NCBI RefSeq assembly: GCF_000196455.1
Contig: NC_014614.1
Span: forward strand, 1,410,001-1,474,000
Source of the DNA: Acetoanaerobium sticklandii
GTDB lineage: Bacteria; Bacillota; Clostridia; Peptostreptococcales; Filifactoraceae
DNA: 64,000 bases
Reading direction: 5' to 3'
Shown here: piece by piece, positions 43,106 through 52,473 of the stretch
How positions within the stretch are numbered: the stretch's first letter is position 1
Layout: each line of letters begins with the position of its first letter
Notes under the pieces: generated by a model
The model's input: the letters and a program-made list of their open reading frames with translations, nothing else
Told to the model about the DNA's origin: nothing
The model's database searches: none
Position numbers and translations under genes: made by a program

Positions 43106-43412
43106 TTCCTTCACCTCCAAAAGTAATTTCTCTAACCTGCTCAGAAATTTTTAAAAGCTCAGGAACGAATTTTCCGAAATCATGAGTATAATATGGATTC
43201 ACTTCTAAAAGCTTTCCTTCTTCTACTCTTTTAGTTCTTGTAGTAATTGATACTTGATCTCCGATTTGAGCATCCTCATTAAGATAGCCTTTAATCCACA
43301 TCTCAAGAGGTACTTTTTTAGTATCATCAGGAACTTGTGGCGCTCTTTCTTCAGGAGAAAGAACTATCTTATGGATTAGTACCCAATCACCTTTTTTTGC
43401 CATTTTAGTCAC
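43098..43412 (-). CDS. ortA: 2-Amino-4-oxopentanoate thiolase, alpha subunit
   Basis: This 104-residue beta-rich protein has the OrtA pattern: GDWVLIHKIVLSPEERAPQV, then PLEMWIKGYLNED, then an end segment NPYYTHDFGKFVPELLKISE. OrtA is required with OrtB for thiolase activity. It lies 21 bases after ord and overlaps ortB by 8 bases. Confidence 0.95.
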   Translation of the reverse strand: MTKMAKKGDWVLIHKIVLSPEERAPQVPDDTKKVPLEMWIKGYLNEDAQIGDQVSITTRTKRVEEGKLLEVNPYYTHDFGKFVPELLKISEQVREITFGGEGNE

Positions 43413-43433
43413 TTCCTATTTTTTTATATATTT

Positions 43434-44495
43434 TTATTTTACGATTTTAGCTTCTTCAGATATTAAATCTCTAAAGTCTCCCATGATTGCTCTTGGTACT
43501 GGTAAATCTATCATAGTATGAAGACCTGGTCTTGCATTTATAATTTGAGGAATCATATTAACGCACATTGCTATAGTTCCAATTCCTCCTGGAACCTCTG
43601 GTGAGTTAACCATGTTTATATTTGGTACACCGTTTATAATTACATAATCGCCTGTTTGAACTCCAACTTGCTCTGGCTCGATTTGTTGTGGATGATCCAT
43701 TTCAATCTTAAGCTCACCATCAACGTATCCAAATCCTTTCATTGCGCATCCAGCAACATTGCCAGCTTTAGCAAATCCATATGGTGATTTTCTATCTACA
43801 TCAGTTACAATTGGCTCCATACTTTGAGTAATTGGCGCGCTGAGCTTCCATCCAATTGCATCTGCAATCATTCCAATAGACTCATGGAAACCAACGTGAC
43901 CTGCTAGAGTTCCTTCTTGTACTCCTTTGTTAAACTCTTCAACTGTAATTCCTATTCCTTGCTCTTCCATTACAGCAGGTCCAAATGGAGAAAGGCTGTT
44001 TACTCTTCTTGATAAAATTGAATGAACTTCTTCACAGCATCCAGTCATAAGTATCACTAGTAAATCCATAATAAGACCAGGATTAATTCCTGTTCCAAGA
44101 ACAGATACTCCATTTTCTTTTGCTAATCTGTCTATTTCTTTTGCTAGCTCTGGCTCTTGTGCCATAGGATATGCCATTTCTTCTGCAGATGAAATAACAT
44201 TAATTTTCTTTTCTACTATAAATTTTATTTTATCAAATGCTTTTCTTGTAAATGAATCTGTGCAAAGTAAAACTACATCCGCAGCTTTTTCTGTTATAAC
44301 ATCTTCCATAGCTCCAACAATTACATCTTCTCTATCTCCTCTTGGAGTTGAAATATGATCATACATGCTAGTTCCTAGCATTTTACCTCTACCTACAACC
44401 CCAACGATTTCTACTCCTTGTTTCTTTAATAGCATATCGGCCATTCCTCCGCCCATAGCTCCTAGACCCATTATTATTACTTTAACTTTTTCCAT
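43434..44495 (-). CDS. ord: 2,4-Diaminopentanoate dehydrogenase
   Basis: This 353-residue NAD(P)-dependent oxidative deaminase makes 2-amino-4-oxopentanoate from 2,4-diaminopentanoate. It has an N-terminal Rossmann motif VIIMGLGAMGGGMADMLLKK (~5-24). A dihydrodipicolinate-reductase-like fold with VLGTGINPGLIMDLLVILMT and NMIPQIINARPG follows. It is the first gene of the operon, 61 bases downstream of the sigma-54 promoter at 44557-44573. The family and operon position agree with the characterised clostridial Ord. Confidence 0.95.
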   Translation of the reverse strand: MEKVKVIIMGLGAMGGGMADMLLKKQGVEIVGVVGRGKMLGTSMYDHISTPRGDREDVIVGAMEDVITEKAADVVLLCTDSFTRKAFDKIKFIVEKKINVISSAEEMAYPMAQEPELAKEIDRLAKENGVSVLGTGINPGLIMDLLVILMTGCCEEVHSILSRRVNSLSPFGPAVMEEQGIGITVEEFNKGVQEGTLAGHVGFHESIGMIADAIGWKLSAPITQSMEPIVTDVDRKSPYGFAKAGNVAGCAMKGFGYVDGELKIEMDHPQQIEPEQVGVQTGDYVIINGVPNINMVNSPEVPGGIGTIAMCVNMIPQIINARPGLHTMIDLPVPRAIMGDFRDLISEEAKIVK

Positions 44496-44556
44496 TATTA
44501 ATTTCCTCCTCCTTATATAAGTAAATAATCATATTTAACACACATCTTTTGTTAAT

Positions 44557-44573
44557 AGCAATATCAATGCCAA
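44557..44573 (-). promoter_or_regulatory. Sigma-54 (-24/-12) promoter of the ornithine operon
   Basis: The minus strand reads TTGGCATTGATATTGCT. GG at -24 and GC at -12 are separated by exactly 10 bases, close to the consensus TGGCAC-N5-TTGCA. It lies 62 bases before ord, and the adjacent upstream gene encodes a sigma-54-dependent activator. Confidence 0.8.
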
Positions 44574-44730
44574 TATTTTATTATTTATAATTTTGCTAAT
44601 TTTATTTAAAATTAATAACGTCTTAGGTGGTTATTAAGCCATTTTCAAGACTATTCTTATAATAAGACATTTATTTATTATTTAAAAAATCCGAAAATTT
44701 TGAATAAAATTATTGTATTTATATGAAAAA

Positions 44731-44768
44731 AGCAAAATAATTTGCACTTTGGTGCAAATTATTTTGCT
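44731..44768 (-). terminator. Terminator of the sigma-54 activator gene
   Basis: AGCAAAATAATTTGCAC and GTGCAAATTATTTTGCT form a perfect 17-bp stem with loop TTTG, followed by TTTTTTCAT on the minus strand. It insulates the activator gene from the ornithine promoter. The long palindrome could in addition be an activator-binding site. Confidence 0.85.
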
Positions 44769-46158
44769 AAATTTTATATTTTTTAATTTTATGCTGTAAG
44801 GTTTGTCGTTTTATCCCTAGTTCATTAGCAGCTTTGCTTATATTTAAAGAATTTCTCTTTAATGAATCCATTATTAAGCTCATTTCTATTTCCTCTAGAA
44901 TTTGATTTAAATTTTTCTTAGATATATCAATTTGTTTTGCAGTAGCTCCTACAAAACTATTGTCAGTTTCAGGTAGCAAAATATTGTTTTCGTTTATAAC
45001 ATGTTCATCATCAATCATAGATAGTGCTGCCATTATGGTATTTTCTAATTCCCTTACATTGCCAGGCCATGAATAGTTGATTAATTTTTCCTTTGCCTTA
45101 TCAGATATAAGCCATACTTCTTTCTCATATATTTCATTGTATTTTTTTATAAATCTCTCACTAAGTGGAACAATATCCACTTTTCTAGCTCTTAGTGGTG
45201 GCACATTAATGGGGATAATATTCAATCTATAATATAAATCTTTTCTGAGTATTCCTTTATCTACAAGTAATGATGGCTGTTCGTTTGTGGTAGCAATTAT
45301 TCTCACATCGATAGGAATATCTTTCATTCCACCTACACGTCTTATGTATCCTTCTTGTAGCACTCTAAGTAATTTAGCTTGAAGCTCATATGGCATGGAA
45401 TTGATTTCATCTAATAGCAAAGTCCCTCCATTTGCTTGTTCAAATAATCCTGGCCTATCTATTGCGCCAGTAAATCCGCCCTTAGAGGTTCCAAAAAGAA
45501 TTCCTTCTAGTAGAGACTCAGGAAGAGCTGCGCAGTTTTGTGCCAAAAATGGCATAGCCTTTCTTGGTCCCTCATAATGAATACTTTGAGCAATTAGCTC
45601 TTTTCCAGTTCCTGTTTCTCCATAAATAAATACAGATGCAGTAGTTTTTGCTGCCTTTCTAGCAATTGATAATGAGGCTGAAAACTCTAAATCTTTGCCA
45701 TAAATATTTTCAAATGTATATTTTTTTATTTTCTTTATTCGTCTGTTTGGAGTATTAATTTCTTTTTGAAGCTCAAGTATAGTTTCTGACATTTCCTGAA
45801 TTTCAGTTATATTTTTAGCAATTTCAATCGCTCCTACAACCTCTTTATTATTAAGAAGTGGCATAGTTGTATTAATTGTAGTAATTTCTTTACCATCCTT
45901 ATTTAAATAAGTTTGCTTTTTATTTATAATGTCAACTTTATTGTTCAGAGCAGTAAGCAATGTACTTTCATTAATTTTCATTCCTTTAAACACTTCAAGC
46001 AACGGTTTTTTAATTACATCTACTTCTTTCATATCTTCAAGCCTAGCCATTGCTTCATTATAAACTACTGTATTTCCCTCTTTATCTATTACATGTACCC
46101 CTTCTTGTATGTGATGCAAAATTTTTTGCATAACTATCTGCTGGAATTTGCTCTTCAT
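44767..46158 (-). CDS. Sigma-54-dependent transcriptional activator (PAS-AAA+-Fis)
   Basis: This 463-residue enhancer-binding protein has an N-terminal PAS sensor domain (~12-125), then a central AAA+ domain (~150-385) with Walker A GETGTGKELIAQSIH. The sigma-54 contact loop reads GGFTGAIDRPG, a G for A change in the first GAFTGA residue. Walker B is GGTLLLDEINSMP, and the arginine-finger region includes YYRLNIIPINVPPLR. The C-terminal Fis-type HTH (LNISKAANELGIKRQTLQHK) ends the protein. It is the likely activator of the adjacent ornithine operon, whose promoter is of sigma-54 type. The PAS domain may sense an amino acid or a redox signal. Confidence 0.93.
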   Translation of the reverse strand: MKSKFQQIVMQKILHHIQEGVHVIDKEGNTVVYNEAMARLEDMKEVDVIKKPLLEVFKGMKINESTLLTALNNKVDIINKKQTYLNKDGKEITTINTTMPLLNNKEVVGAIEIAKNITEIQEMSETILELQKEINTPNRRIKKIKKYTFENIYGKDLEFSASLSIARKAAKTTASVFIYGETGTGKELIAQSIHYEGPRKAMPFLAQNCAALPESLLEGILFGTSKGGFTGAIDRPGLFEQANGGTLLLDEINSMPYELQAKLLRVLQEGYIRRVGGMKDIPIDVRIIATTNEQPSLLVDKGILRKDLYYRLNIIPINVPPLRARKVDIVPLSERFIKKYNEIYEKEVWLISDKAKEKLINYSWPGNVRELENTIMAALSMIDDEHVINENNILLPETDNSFVGATAKQIDISKKNLNQILEEIEMSLIMDSLKRNSLNISKAANELGIKRQTLQHKIKKYKI

Positions 46159-46178
46159 AATTAATATCCTCCAAAAAA

Positions 46179-46211
46179 AATAAGGTTAGAATAATTCTAA
46201 CCCTATTTTAA
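46179..46211 (-). terminator. Terminator of glyA
   Basis: GGTTAGAA and TTCTAACC form the core stem, extended by AAAATAG/TTATTTT-type pairing. TTATTTTTTTT follows on the minus strand. Confidence 0.75.
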
Positions 46212-46221
46212 CATAAATTTT

Positions 46222-47463
46222 TTATAATACTGCATCTTTGTATAAAGGATACTTATCAGTCAGAGCTCTAGACATTTGTTTTGCTTTTTCGATATCCTTT
46301 TGACCTAATACTACTTCAATTATTTCTGCAATAGTTTCCATATCCTCTTCATTCATACCTCTTGTAGTAACAGCTGGTGTTCCAAGTCTTACACCACTAG
46401 TTATTAAGAAATTAGCTGGGTCGAACGGAATAGAATTTTTATTTACAGTTATATGTGCTTCATCTAATAATTTTTCAGCATCTTTACCAGTAACATTTTT
46501 ACTTCTTAAATCAAGAAGTACTATATGATTATCAGTTCCACCACTAACTATATCAAATCCTCTTTTAATTAATGCATCTGAAAGAGCTTTTGCATTTTTA
46601 ACTACTTTCTTTTGATATTCCTTAAACTCTGGGCTAAGTGCCTCTTTAAAGCAAACTGCTTTAGCTGCAATTACATGCTCTAGAGGACCACCTTGAATTC
46701 CAGGGAAAATAGCTTTATCAATCTTAGTAGCATATTCTTTCTTACACAAAATTACTCCACCACGTGGACCTCTCAAAGTTTTATGTGTAGTACTAGTTAC
46801 AAAATCTGCAACCTCGCAAGGATTATTATGAATACCTGCAGCAACAAGACCAGCAATATGAGCCATGTCTACCATTAGATATGCTCCCACTTCATCTGAA
46901 ATTTCTTTGAATTTTTTAAAATCAATTTCTCTTGGGTACGCACTCGCCCCAGCAACAATCATTTTAGGCTTAATTTCATGTGCTAATCTTCTCACTTCAT
47001 CAAAATCAATCATGCCATCTTCTTTGGCTACACCGTACTCAGTAAAATCAAAATACTGTCCAGATATATTAACTGGAGATCCATGAGTTAAATGACCTCC
47101 CTGAGATAGATTCATACCCATAACCTTATCTCCTGGCTTTAAGAATGCAAAATACACACCCATGTTTGCTTGTGAACCAGAGTGAGGCTGAACATTAGCA
47201 TGCTCTGCTCCAAATAATTCTTTCAATCTATCTATTGCATAATTTTCCATTACATCTACGTGCTCGCAACCACCATAGTATCTTTTTCCAGGATAGCCTT
47301 CTGCATATTTATTAGTAAAATAGCTTCCCATAGCTTCCATAACTGCTTCACTCACGATATTTTCCGAAGCAATCAATTCAATATTAGTTCTTTGTCTTTC
47401 TAATTCCGTTTTTAAAGTTTCATAGACTTCTGGATCAAACTTCTTTAAATTTTCAAAATTCAT
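46222..47463 (-). CDS. glyA: Serine hydroxymethyltransferase
   Basis: This 413-residue PLP enzyme interconverts serine and glycine with tetrahydrofolate. Typical segments are ELIASENIVSEAVMEAMGS near the N-terminus, YYGGCEHVDVMENYAIDRL, HSGSQANMGVYF, LTHGSPVNISGQYF, the PLP lysine in TSTTHKTLRGPRGG (~Lys 226), and VRLGTPAVTTRGMNEEDM. Full length. AGAGGTGATAAC precedes the ATG. It is a single-gene unit divergent from the exporter genes at 47611. It links to the folate one-carbon pool also fed by ftcD/fchA. Confidence 0.97.
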   Translation of the reverse strand: MNFENLKKFDPEVYETLKTELERQRTNIELIASENIVSEAVMEAMGSYFTNKYAEGYPGKRYYGGCEHVDVMENYAIDRLKELFGAEHANVQPHSGSQANMGVYFAFLKPGDKVMGMNLSQGGHLTHGSPVNISGQYFDFTEYGVAKEDGMIDFDEVRRLAHEIKPKMIVAGASAYPREIDFKKFKEISDEVGAYLMVDMAHIAGLVAAGIHNNPCEVADFVTSTTHKTLRGPRGGVILCKKEYATKIDKAIFPGIQGGPLEHVIAAKAVCFKEALSPEFKEYQKKVVKNAKALSDALIKRGFDIVSGGTDNHIVLLDLRSKNVTGKDAEKLLDEAHITVNKNSIPFDPANFLITSGVRLGTPAVTTRGMNEEDMETIAEIIEVVLGQKDIEKAKQMSRALTDKYPLYKDAVL

Positions 47464-47610
47464 GTTATCACCTCTTGGAATATTTTAAATTTTTTGACTT
47501 GTTCAACAATATAATACCATAAAAAAATGGAAATATATAAAAATATTTATTTTTTATAGTAGTTTTCGTTGTATAATTTTTATACGGACAATAAATAAGG
47601 TGGTGGAGTT

Positions 47611-48390
47611 ATGACTCAACTAAATGACATGCAAAAAAAACAAATTTTAAGATTAGCATTATATGCTGGCGAAATCATGCTTAAAAATGGAGCTGAAACC
47701 TATAGAGTGGAAGATACGATTACAAGAATCTGTAAATCAAAAAAACTTAAGCATATAAGTGCTTTTGTTACGCCTACCGTAATTATCGTATCTGATGATA
47801 GATTTGATGGATACAGCTTTATTAAAAGAATTAAATTTAGAAATACTGATTTGAATAAAGTGGCTATGATAAATGACTTTTCAAGAGAATTTATATTAGA
47901 TGATTTAGATATATGGGAAGGCATTAAGGAATTAAAAAAAATAGACAAAGCTCCCTCATATAAAACTCTTACTAAAATGATTTGGGCAGGTCTAGCTTCG
48001 GGAATGTTCGCGCTTATTTTTGGCGGTAAAATCAGCGATTTTATAGTAGCATTTTTCATATCTATGATTGCCATGATTAGCTTTGAAAAATTAGAGCGAC
48101 TTTCAGAAACATCATTTTTAGCAAACGCTGCTGCTAGCTTCATTATAGGAATTCTTGCAATAGTAGTTAGAAAGATAGGGTTTGGTCACAGTCTTGACAT
48201 GGTTATAGTTGGCTCTATAATGCCTCTTCTTCCAGGCGTTGCCTTAACCAATGGTATACGTGATTTCATATCTGGTGATCTTATTTCTGGTGTATCTAGA
48301 GTATCTGAAGCATTGCTTACAGCCATTGCTATTGCTGTAGGAATAGGTAGCGCTCTTAAACTGCTGATAATGCTTGGGGGTGTAATCTAA
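47611..48390 (+). CDS. ThrE-type threonine/serine exporter, N-terminal component
   Basis: This 259-residue protein of the ThrE/DUF1212 family has a soluble N-terminal domain (~1-120) with the family motif MLKNGAETYRVEDTITRICK. Five hydrophobic helices follow (~125-258), including GSIMPLLPGVALTNGIRDFI. In Corynebacterium ThrE is one protein exporting threonine and serine. In Firmicutes the function is split over two genes, as here. GGTGGTGGAG precedes the ATG. It overlaps the partner gene by one base. Divergence from glyA fits serine homeostasis. Confidence 0.9.
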   Translation: MTQLNDMQKKQILRLALYAGEIMLKNGAETYRVEDTITRICKSKKLKHISAFVTPTVIIVSDDRFDGYSFIKRIKFRNTDLNKVAMINDFSREFILDDLDIWEGIKELKKIDKAPSYKTLTKMIWAGLASGMFALIFGGKISDFIVAFFISMIAMISFEKLERLSETSFLANAAASFIIGILAIVVRKIGFGHSLDMVIVGSIMPLLPGVALTNGIRDFISGDLISGVSRVSEALLTAIAIAVGIGSALKLLIMLGGVI

Positions 48391-48845
48391 TGTCACTAAT
48401 ACTACATTTTATATATTCTTTTTTTGCTACAGTTGGTTTTGCTGTTGTTTTTAATACTCCAAAGAAATCCCTTATTTACGGTGGTCTTTGTGGCGGTACT
48501 GGTTGGACTGTTTATACGGCTCTTCAATCATTAATTTCACCAGCTCCCGCAAACTTAATTGCTGCAATTTCTGTTGCTGCGTTAGGAGAGCTATTTGCTC
48601 GAATAAATAAAAACCCTGTTACTGCATTTGTCATACCTGGAATAATACCATTGGTTCCAGGATACGGTATATATAGTACAATGCTCAATTTGCTTCAAAA
48701 TAATTTAGAGCAAGGATTGTCTCTAGGTCTAAATACTATTTTCAATTCAGGAGCTATAGCAATAGGAGTAATTCTAGTTTCTTCAATAGCAAAAATCTTG
48801 AAAAGAAAAAATACAAAAAAGCCAATGACCTTGCCAAGAATTTAG
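48390..48845 (+). CDS. ThrE-type threonine/serine exporter, C-terminal component
   Basis: This 151-residue membrane protein of the DUF3815/ThrE-C type has four to five hydrophobic helices with IYGGLCGGTGWTVYTALQS and TAFVIPGIIPLVPGYGIYST, the family signature. It is translationally coupled to the preceding gene (stop and start overlap). The two subunits presumably form one exporter. Confidence 0.9.
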   Translation: MSLILHFIYSFFATVGFAVVFNTPKKSLIYGGLCGGTGWTVYTALQSLISPAPANLIAAISVAALGELFARINKNPVTAFVIPGIIPLVPGYGIYSTMLNLLQNNLEQGLSLGLNTIFNSGAIAIGVILVSSIAKILKRKNTKKPMTLPRI

Positions 48846-48900
48846 TTAATTTAAACCTAAATTTTTTTATGATTATATTAGAACATATTATAATAGTTAA

Positions 48901-48950
48901 AAAAGCAGGATTATATTTGTGAAACTTCATCACAAAAGTAATCCTGCTTT
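48901..48950. terminator. Bidirectional terminator
   Basis: AAAAGCAGGATTA pairs with TAATCCTGCTTT, with an inner TTTGTG/CACAAA stem. It lies between the convergent exporter and rseC-like genes. Confidence 0.8.
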
Positions 48951-48974
48951 ATTGCATAGCCATATAAACATTAA

Positions 48975-49409
48975 TTATATTAACGATTTACCTTTAATTT
49001 CTACTACAGTTGAACTAAATTTTTTAGATTCTTTTAGTTTTGGCTCATATAGTCTAATTACTATAAAAGAAATTATCATAAATACTACTCCAGTTAGTAG
49101 CATTAATATCTCAGAATTATAGTTAATAGCTTTCATTACAACATATGAAACAAATATCCCTAAAATAAGTGCAAGTAGTGGTATTCCATAAATAATAAAT
49201 GCCGCTAGAAGAACATCTGGAGATTCTAAATCAAGTTCAACTATATCTCCTTTTTGAGCTTTTATATTATTTATTGCTTGGACTATAATTGATTTTTCAT
49301 CACTAGTACCCAAACCACATGCTTTACAGCTTTCGCAAGCTGTTTTTCTATCAATTTGTACATATGCGTTGTTAGCTTCTACATTAACCACTAAACCTAC
49401 TTCTCGCAT
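48975..49409 (-). CDS. RseC/MucC-family membrane protein
   Basis: This 144-residue protein has an N-terminal part with a cysteine motif (CESCKACGLG, ~25-34), which with other cysteines could bind an iron-sulfur cluster. Two transmembrane helices follow: LAAFIIYGIPLLALILGIFV and ILMLLTGVVFMIISFIVI. The family includes RseC, a component linked to the Rsx/SoxR-reducing electron-transport system. In Clostridia it is a common small gene of uncertain role. It lies 18 bases after aspS, at the end of a long operon. Confidence 0.82.
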   Translation of the reverse strand: MREVGLVVNVEANNAYVQIDRKTACESCKACGLGTSDEKSIIVQAINNIKAQKGDIVELDLESPDVLLAAFIIYGIPLLALILGIFVSYVVMKAINYNSEILMLLTGVVFMIISFIVIRLYEPKLKESKKFSSTVVEIKGKSLI

Positions 49410-49427
49410 TTACTGCCTCCAAACATA

Positions 49428-51188
49428 TTAATTATCAAGTAAACCAATTCCCAGTTCTAAAAGCGCAGTGTTATCAGCCTCTGATGGAGCATTAGTAAGT
49501 GGACATGAAGCATTTTGAGTTTTTGGAAATGCAATTACTTCCCTAATACTTTCTTCTCCAGCCAGTAACATGATTAACCTATCAAGTCCAAATGCAATTC
49601 CGCCATGGGGAGGTGTCCCATATTTAAAAGCTTCTAATAAAAATCCGAATTTATCCCAAGCTTCTTCTGTGCTAAAACCAAGAGCCGTAAACATTTTTTC
49701 TTGAATTTTAGAATTATGAATTCTAATACTTCCACCACCAAGCTCTACTCCGTTAAGAACCATATCATACGCCTTTGCTCTAACTTTAGAAGGATTGCTT
49801 TCTAGTAGCTCCATGTCTTCATCAAGAGGACTCGTAAATGGATGATGCATAGCAACATACCTATTATTGTCTTCATCATATTCAAATTGAGGAAATTCCG
49901 TTACGTAAAGTAATTTATATTCATCTTTCTTTAATAAATCCAACTTCTTAGCTGCATCTATTCTTACATGACCTAATGAATCAAAAACTATTTTATCTCT
50001 ATCTGCAACAAATAAGATTAAATCTCCAGTTTTAGCATCCATTTTAGATAAAATTCTATTCATCGCTTCATCATTTATAAATTTAGAAATAGGTGAATTA
50101 ACTCCCTCTGAAGTAAGCTTAATCCATGCTAATCCCTTTGCTCCATAAGTCTTTGCTACATCTTCAAGAGCCGTTATTCCTTTTCTCGTGAAATTAGATT
50201 CATATCCATTAATATTTATTGCTCTTACACTTTTACCTTCTTCCATAGCACTAGTTTCAAATACTGAAAACCCACAATCTTTGACTTCTTCAGTTAAATC
50301 AACTATTTCAAATCCAAATCTTACATCTGGTTTATCTGAGCCGAATCTTGACATAGCTTCATCATAAGTCATTCTTTGTAATGGCAAATCTATTTTTACA
50401 TTTAGCGCTTCATCAAATACCTTGGCTATTAATCTCTCCATAATTTGCATTACATCTTCCATATCCACGAAAGACATTTCGCAGTCTATCTGGGTAAATT
50501 CAGGTTGTCTATCTGCTCTTAAATCTTCATCTCTAAAGCACTTAACTATTTGGTAATATCTATCCATTCCAGATACCATCAGAAGTTGCTTAAATAGCTG
50601 TGGAGATTGAGGAAGTGCATAAAATTTACCGTTGCTAACTCTACTTGGTACCAGATAATCTCTAGCACCTTCTGGAGTAGGCTTAGTAAGCATAGGTGTT
50701 TCTACATCGATAAATCCTTCTTGAGACAAAAAGTTTCTTACAATTTGAGTTACTTTATGTCTTAAAATAAAATTTTTCTGCATTTTGGGTTTTCTAAGAT
50801 CTAAATATCTGTATTTTAGTCTTAAGTTTTCAGAAACATCATCATCGTCCTTAATATAAATTGGTGGAGTATTTGCTTCATTTAAAATATCTATACTATT
50901 AGCAAAAATTTCTATATCTCCAGTTGGAATATTACTATTTTTTGAACTTCTTTCCCTTACTATTCCGCTAATTGAAATTACATATTCACTTCCAATTTTA
51001 CTTGCTTTTTCAAATGCTTGCTTATCAATCTCTTCATCAAATACTATTTGGCATATTCCTTCTCTGTCTCTTAAATCGACAAAAATTAAACCACCAAGAT
51101 TTCTAGCTCTTTGCACCCATCCCATTAACACAACTTCTTGATTTATATGTTCATTTCTTAAATCCCCACAATAATGAGTCCTTTTCAT
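49428..51188 (-). CDS. aspS: Aspartyl-tRNA synthetase
   Basis: This 586-residue class II synthetase has an N-terminal OB anticodon-binding domain with GWVQRARNLGGLIFVDLRDR, then catalytic motif 2 (VKCFRDEDLRADRQPEFTQI), a bacterial GAD insertion (~290-410), and motif 3 GIAFGLDRLIMLLAGEESIR near the C-terminus. The bacterial type is full length. It lies 22 bases downstream of hisS on the same strand, a common clostridial hisS-aspS pair. No T-box leader was found directly upstream. Confidence 0.97.
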   Translation of the reverse strand: MKRTHYCGDLRNEHINQEVVLMGWVQRARNLGGLIFVDLRDREGICQIVFDEEIDKQAFEKASKIGSEYVISISGIVRERSSKNSNIPTGDIEIFANSIDILNEANTPPIYIKDDDDVSENLRLKYRYLDLRKPKMQKNFILRHKVTQIVRNFLSQEGFIDVETPMLTKPTPEGARDYLVPSRVSNGKFYALPQSPQLFKQLLMVSGMDRYYQIVKCFRDEDLRADRQPEFTQIDCEMSFVDMEDVMQIMERLIAKVFDEALNVKIDLPLQRMTYDEAMSRFGSDKPDVRFGFEIVDLTEEVKDCGFSVFETSAMEEGKSVRAININGYESNFTRKGITALEDVAKTYGAKGLAWIKLTSEGVNSPISKFINDEAMNRILSKMDAKTGDLILFVADRDKIVFDSLGHVRIDAAKKLDLLKKDEYKLLYVTEFPQFEYDEDNNRYVAMHHPFTSPLDEDMELLESNPSKVRAKAYDMVLNGVELGGGSIRIHNSKIQEKMFTALGFSTEEAWDKFGFLLEAFKYGTPPHGGIAFGLDRLIMLLAGEESIREVIAFPKTQNASCPLTNAPSEADNTALLELGIGLLDN

Positions 51189-51210
51189 ATTATCCCTCCG
51201 ATATTTATCT

Positions 51211-52473
51211 TTATTTCAAATTTTTAAAGTAATTTACTATGTCATCTAGCTTAATTTGAGTCTGGGTAGAATTTGACATATCTTTCACAGTAACTATCTG
51301 ATTATTTATTTCATCATCACCCAGTACAATAGTGAATCTGCTATTTAGCTTATCAGCATATTTAAACTGAGCTTTTATACTCTTGCCAACATGGTCTTTT
51401 TCACAGCTTATACCGACTTTTCTCAAATCATATAAAATTTTAAATGCTTCGATTTCGGCAGCTTCTCCCATAGAAGCTATAAACACATCTAAGCTTGGCT
51501 GCTGATTTATATCTTTTTCTAGATTATCTAAAAGCAATATTAATCTTTCTATCCCTAATCCAAAACCTACGCCTGGGATTTTAGGACCACCTAGCTCCTC
51601 TATTAAACCATCATACCTTCCTCCGCCGCAAACTGTAGATTGACTGCCTATGTCATTTGATACAAATTCGAAAGCTGATTTTGTATAGTAATCTAAGCCT
51701 CTTACAATATGTGGATCAATTGTATAATCTATTTTCATTGCAGTAAGATATTTTTTAAGCTTTTCAAAGTGTAATTTGCTTTCTTCATCCAAATGGTTAA
51801 TCATTAGCGGTGCATCATGTGATATTTCTTTACAGGTTTCATTCTTACAATCTATGATTCTCATTGGATTTTTTTCAAATCTATCCTTGCAAGTCTGACA
51901 GAGATTATCATAATTTGGTTTAAGATAATCTCTAAGGATTTTATTATATTCTTTTCTACTCTCTAAAGTACCTACAGAATTTATCCTCAGCTCGATTTTA
52001 TCATCAATTTCAAGTCGTCTAAAAAATTCTACTGCTAAAGAAATAACTTCTGCATCTGCTGAAGAGCTATCTGTGCCAAAAATCTCAATTCCAAATTGAT
52101 GGAAAGCTCTGAGTCTACCAGCTTGTGGCTTTTCATATCTAAAACAAGGTGTTATGTAAAAAAATTTGGATGGCTGTGGATCTGCATATAGTTTATTCTC
52201 AATATAAGCTCTTACAACCGGAGCCGTTCCTTCTGGCTTTAGAGTTATACTTTCCTTTGACTTTGCTTCAAAAGTAAACATCTCCTTTTGAACAATATCA
52301 GTAGTATCTCCTACTCCACGCTTAAAAAGCTCTGTATATTCGAAATCTGGAGTTCTTATTTCTCCATAACCAAAATCCGAGCATACTTTTTTAAATAAGG
52401 TTTCTACATAATTCCATTTATTTATATCCTTAGGCAGTACATCTTGAGTTCCTCTTGGCCTCTTTATATCCAC
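51211..52473 (-). CDS. hisS: Histidyl-tRNA synthetase
   Basis: This 420-residue class II synthetase begins with the typical RPRGTQDVLPKD. Motif 2 is in FYITPCFRYEKPQAGRLRAFHQFG, shown as flanking segments FRYEKPQAGR and FHQFGIEIFG. The histidine-A motif VRGLDYYTKSAFEF and the C-terminal anticodon-binding domain (~325-420) are present. The GTG start follows GGAGGTAGAAAA and overlaps the end of hemZ by 10 bases. Confidence 0.97.
   Translation of the reverse strand: MDIKRPRGTQDVLPKDINKWNYVETLFKKVCSDFGYGEIRTPDFEYTELFKRGVGDTTDIVQKEMFTFEAKSKESITLKPEGTAPVVRAYIENKLYADPQPSKFFYITPCFRYEKPQAGRLRAFHQFGIEIFGTDSSSADAEVISLAVEFFRRLEIDDKIELRINSVGTLESRKEYNKILRDYLKPNYDNLCQTCKDRFEKNPMRIIDCKNETCKEISHDAPLMINHLDEESKLHFEKLKKYLTAMKIDYTIDPHIVRGLDYYTKSAFEFVSNDIGSQSTVCGGGRYDGLIEELGGPKIPGVGFGLGIERLILLLDNLEKDINQQPSLDVFIASMGEAAEIEAFKILYDLRKVGISCEKDHVGKSIKAQFKYADKLNSRFTIVLGDDEINNQIVTVKDMSNSTQTQIKLDDIVNYFKNLK

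Noticed and set aside
43106..43120. TTG at 43120 as the ortB start
   Set aside because: It lies on the GGAGG ribosome site of the ATG at 43103-43105, and the five extra residues are not needed.
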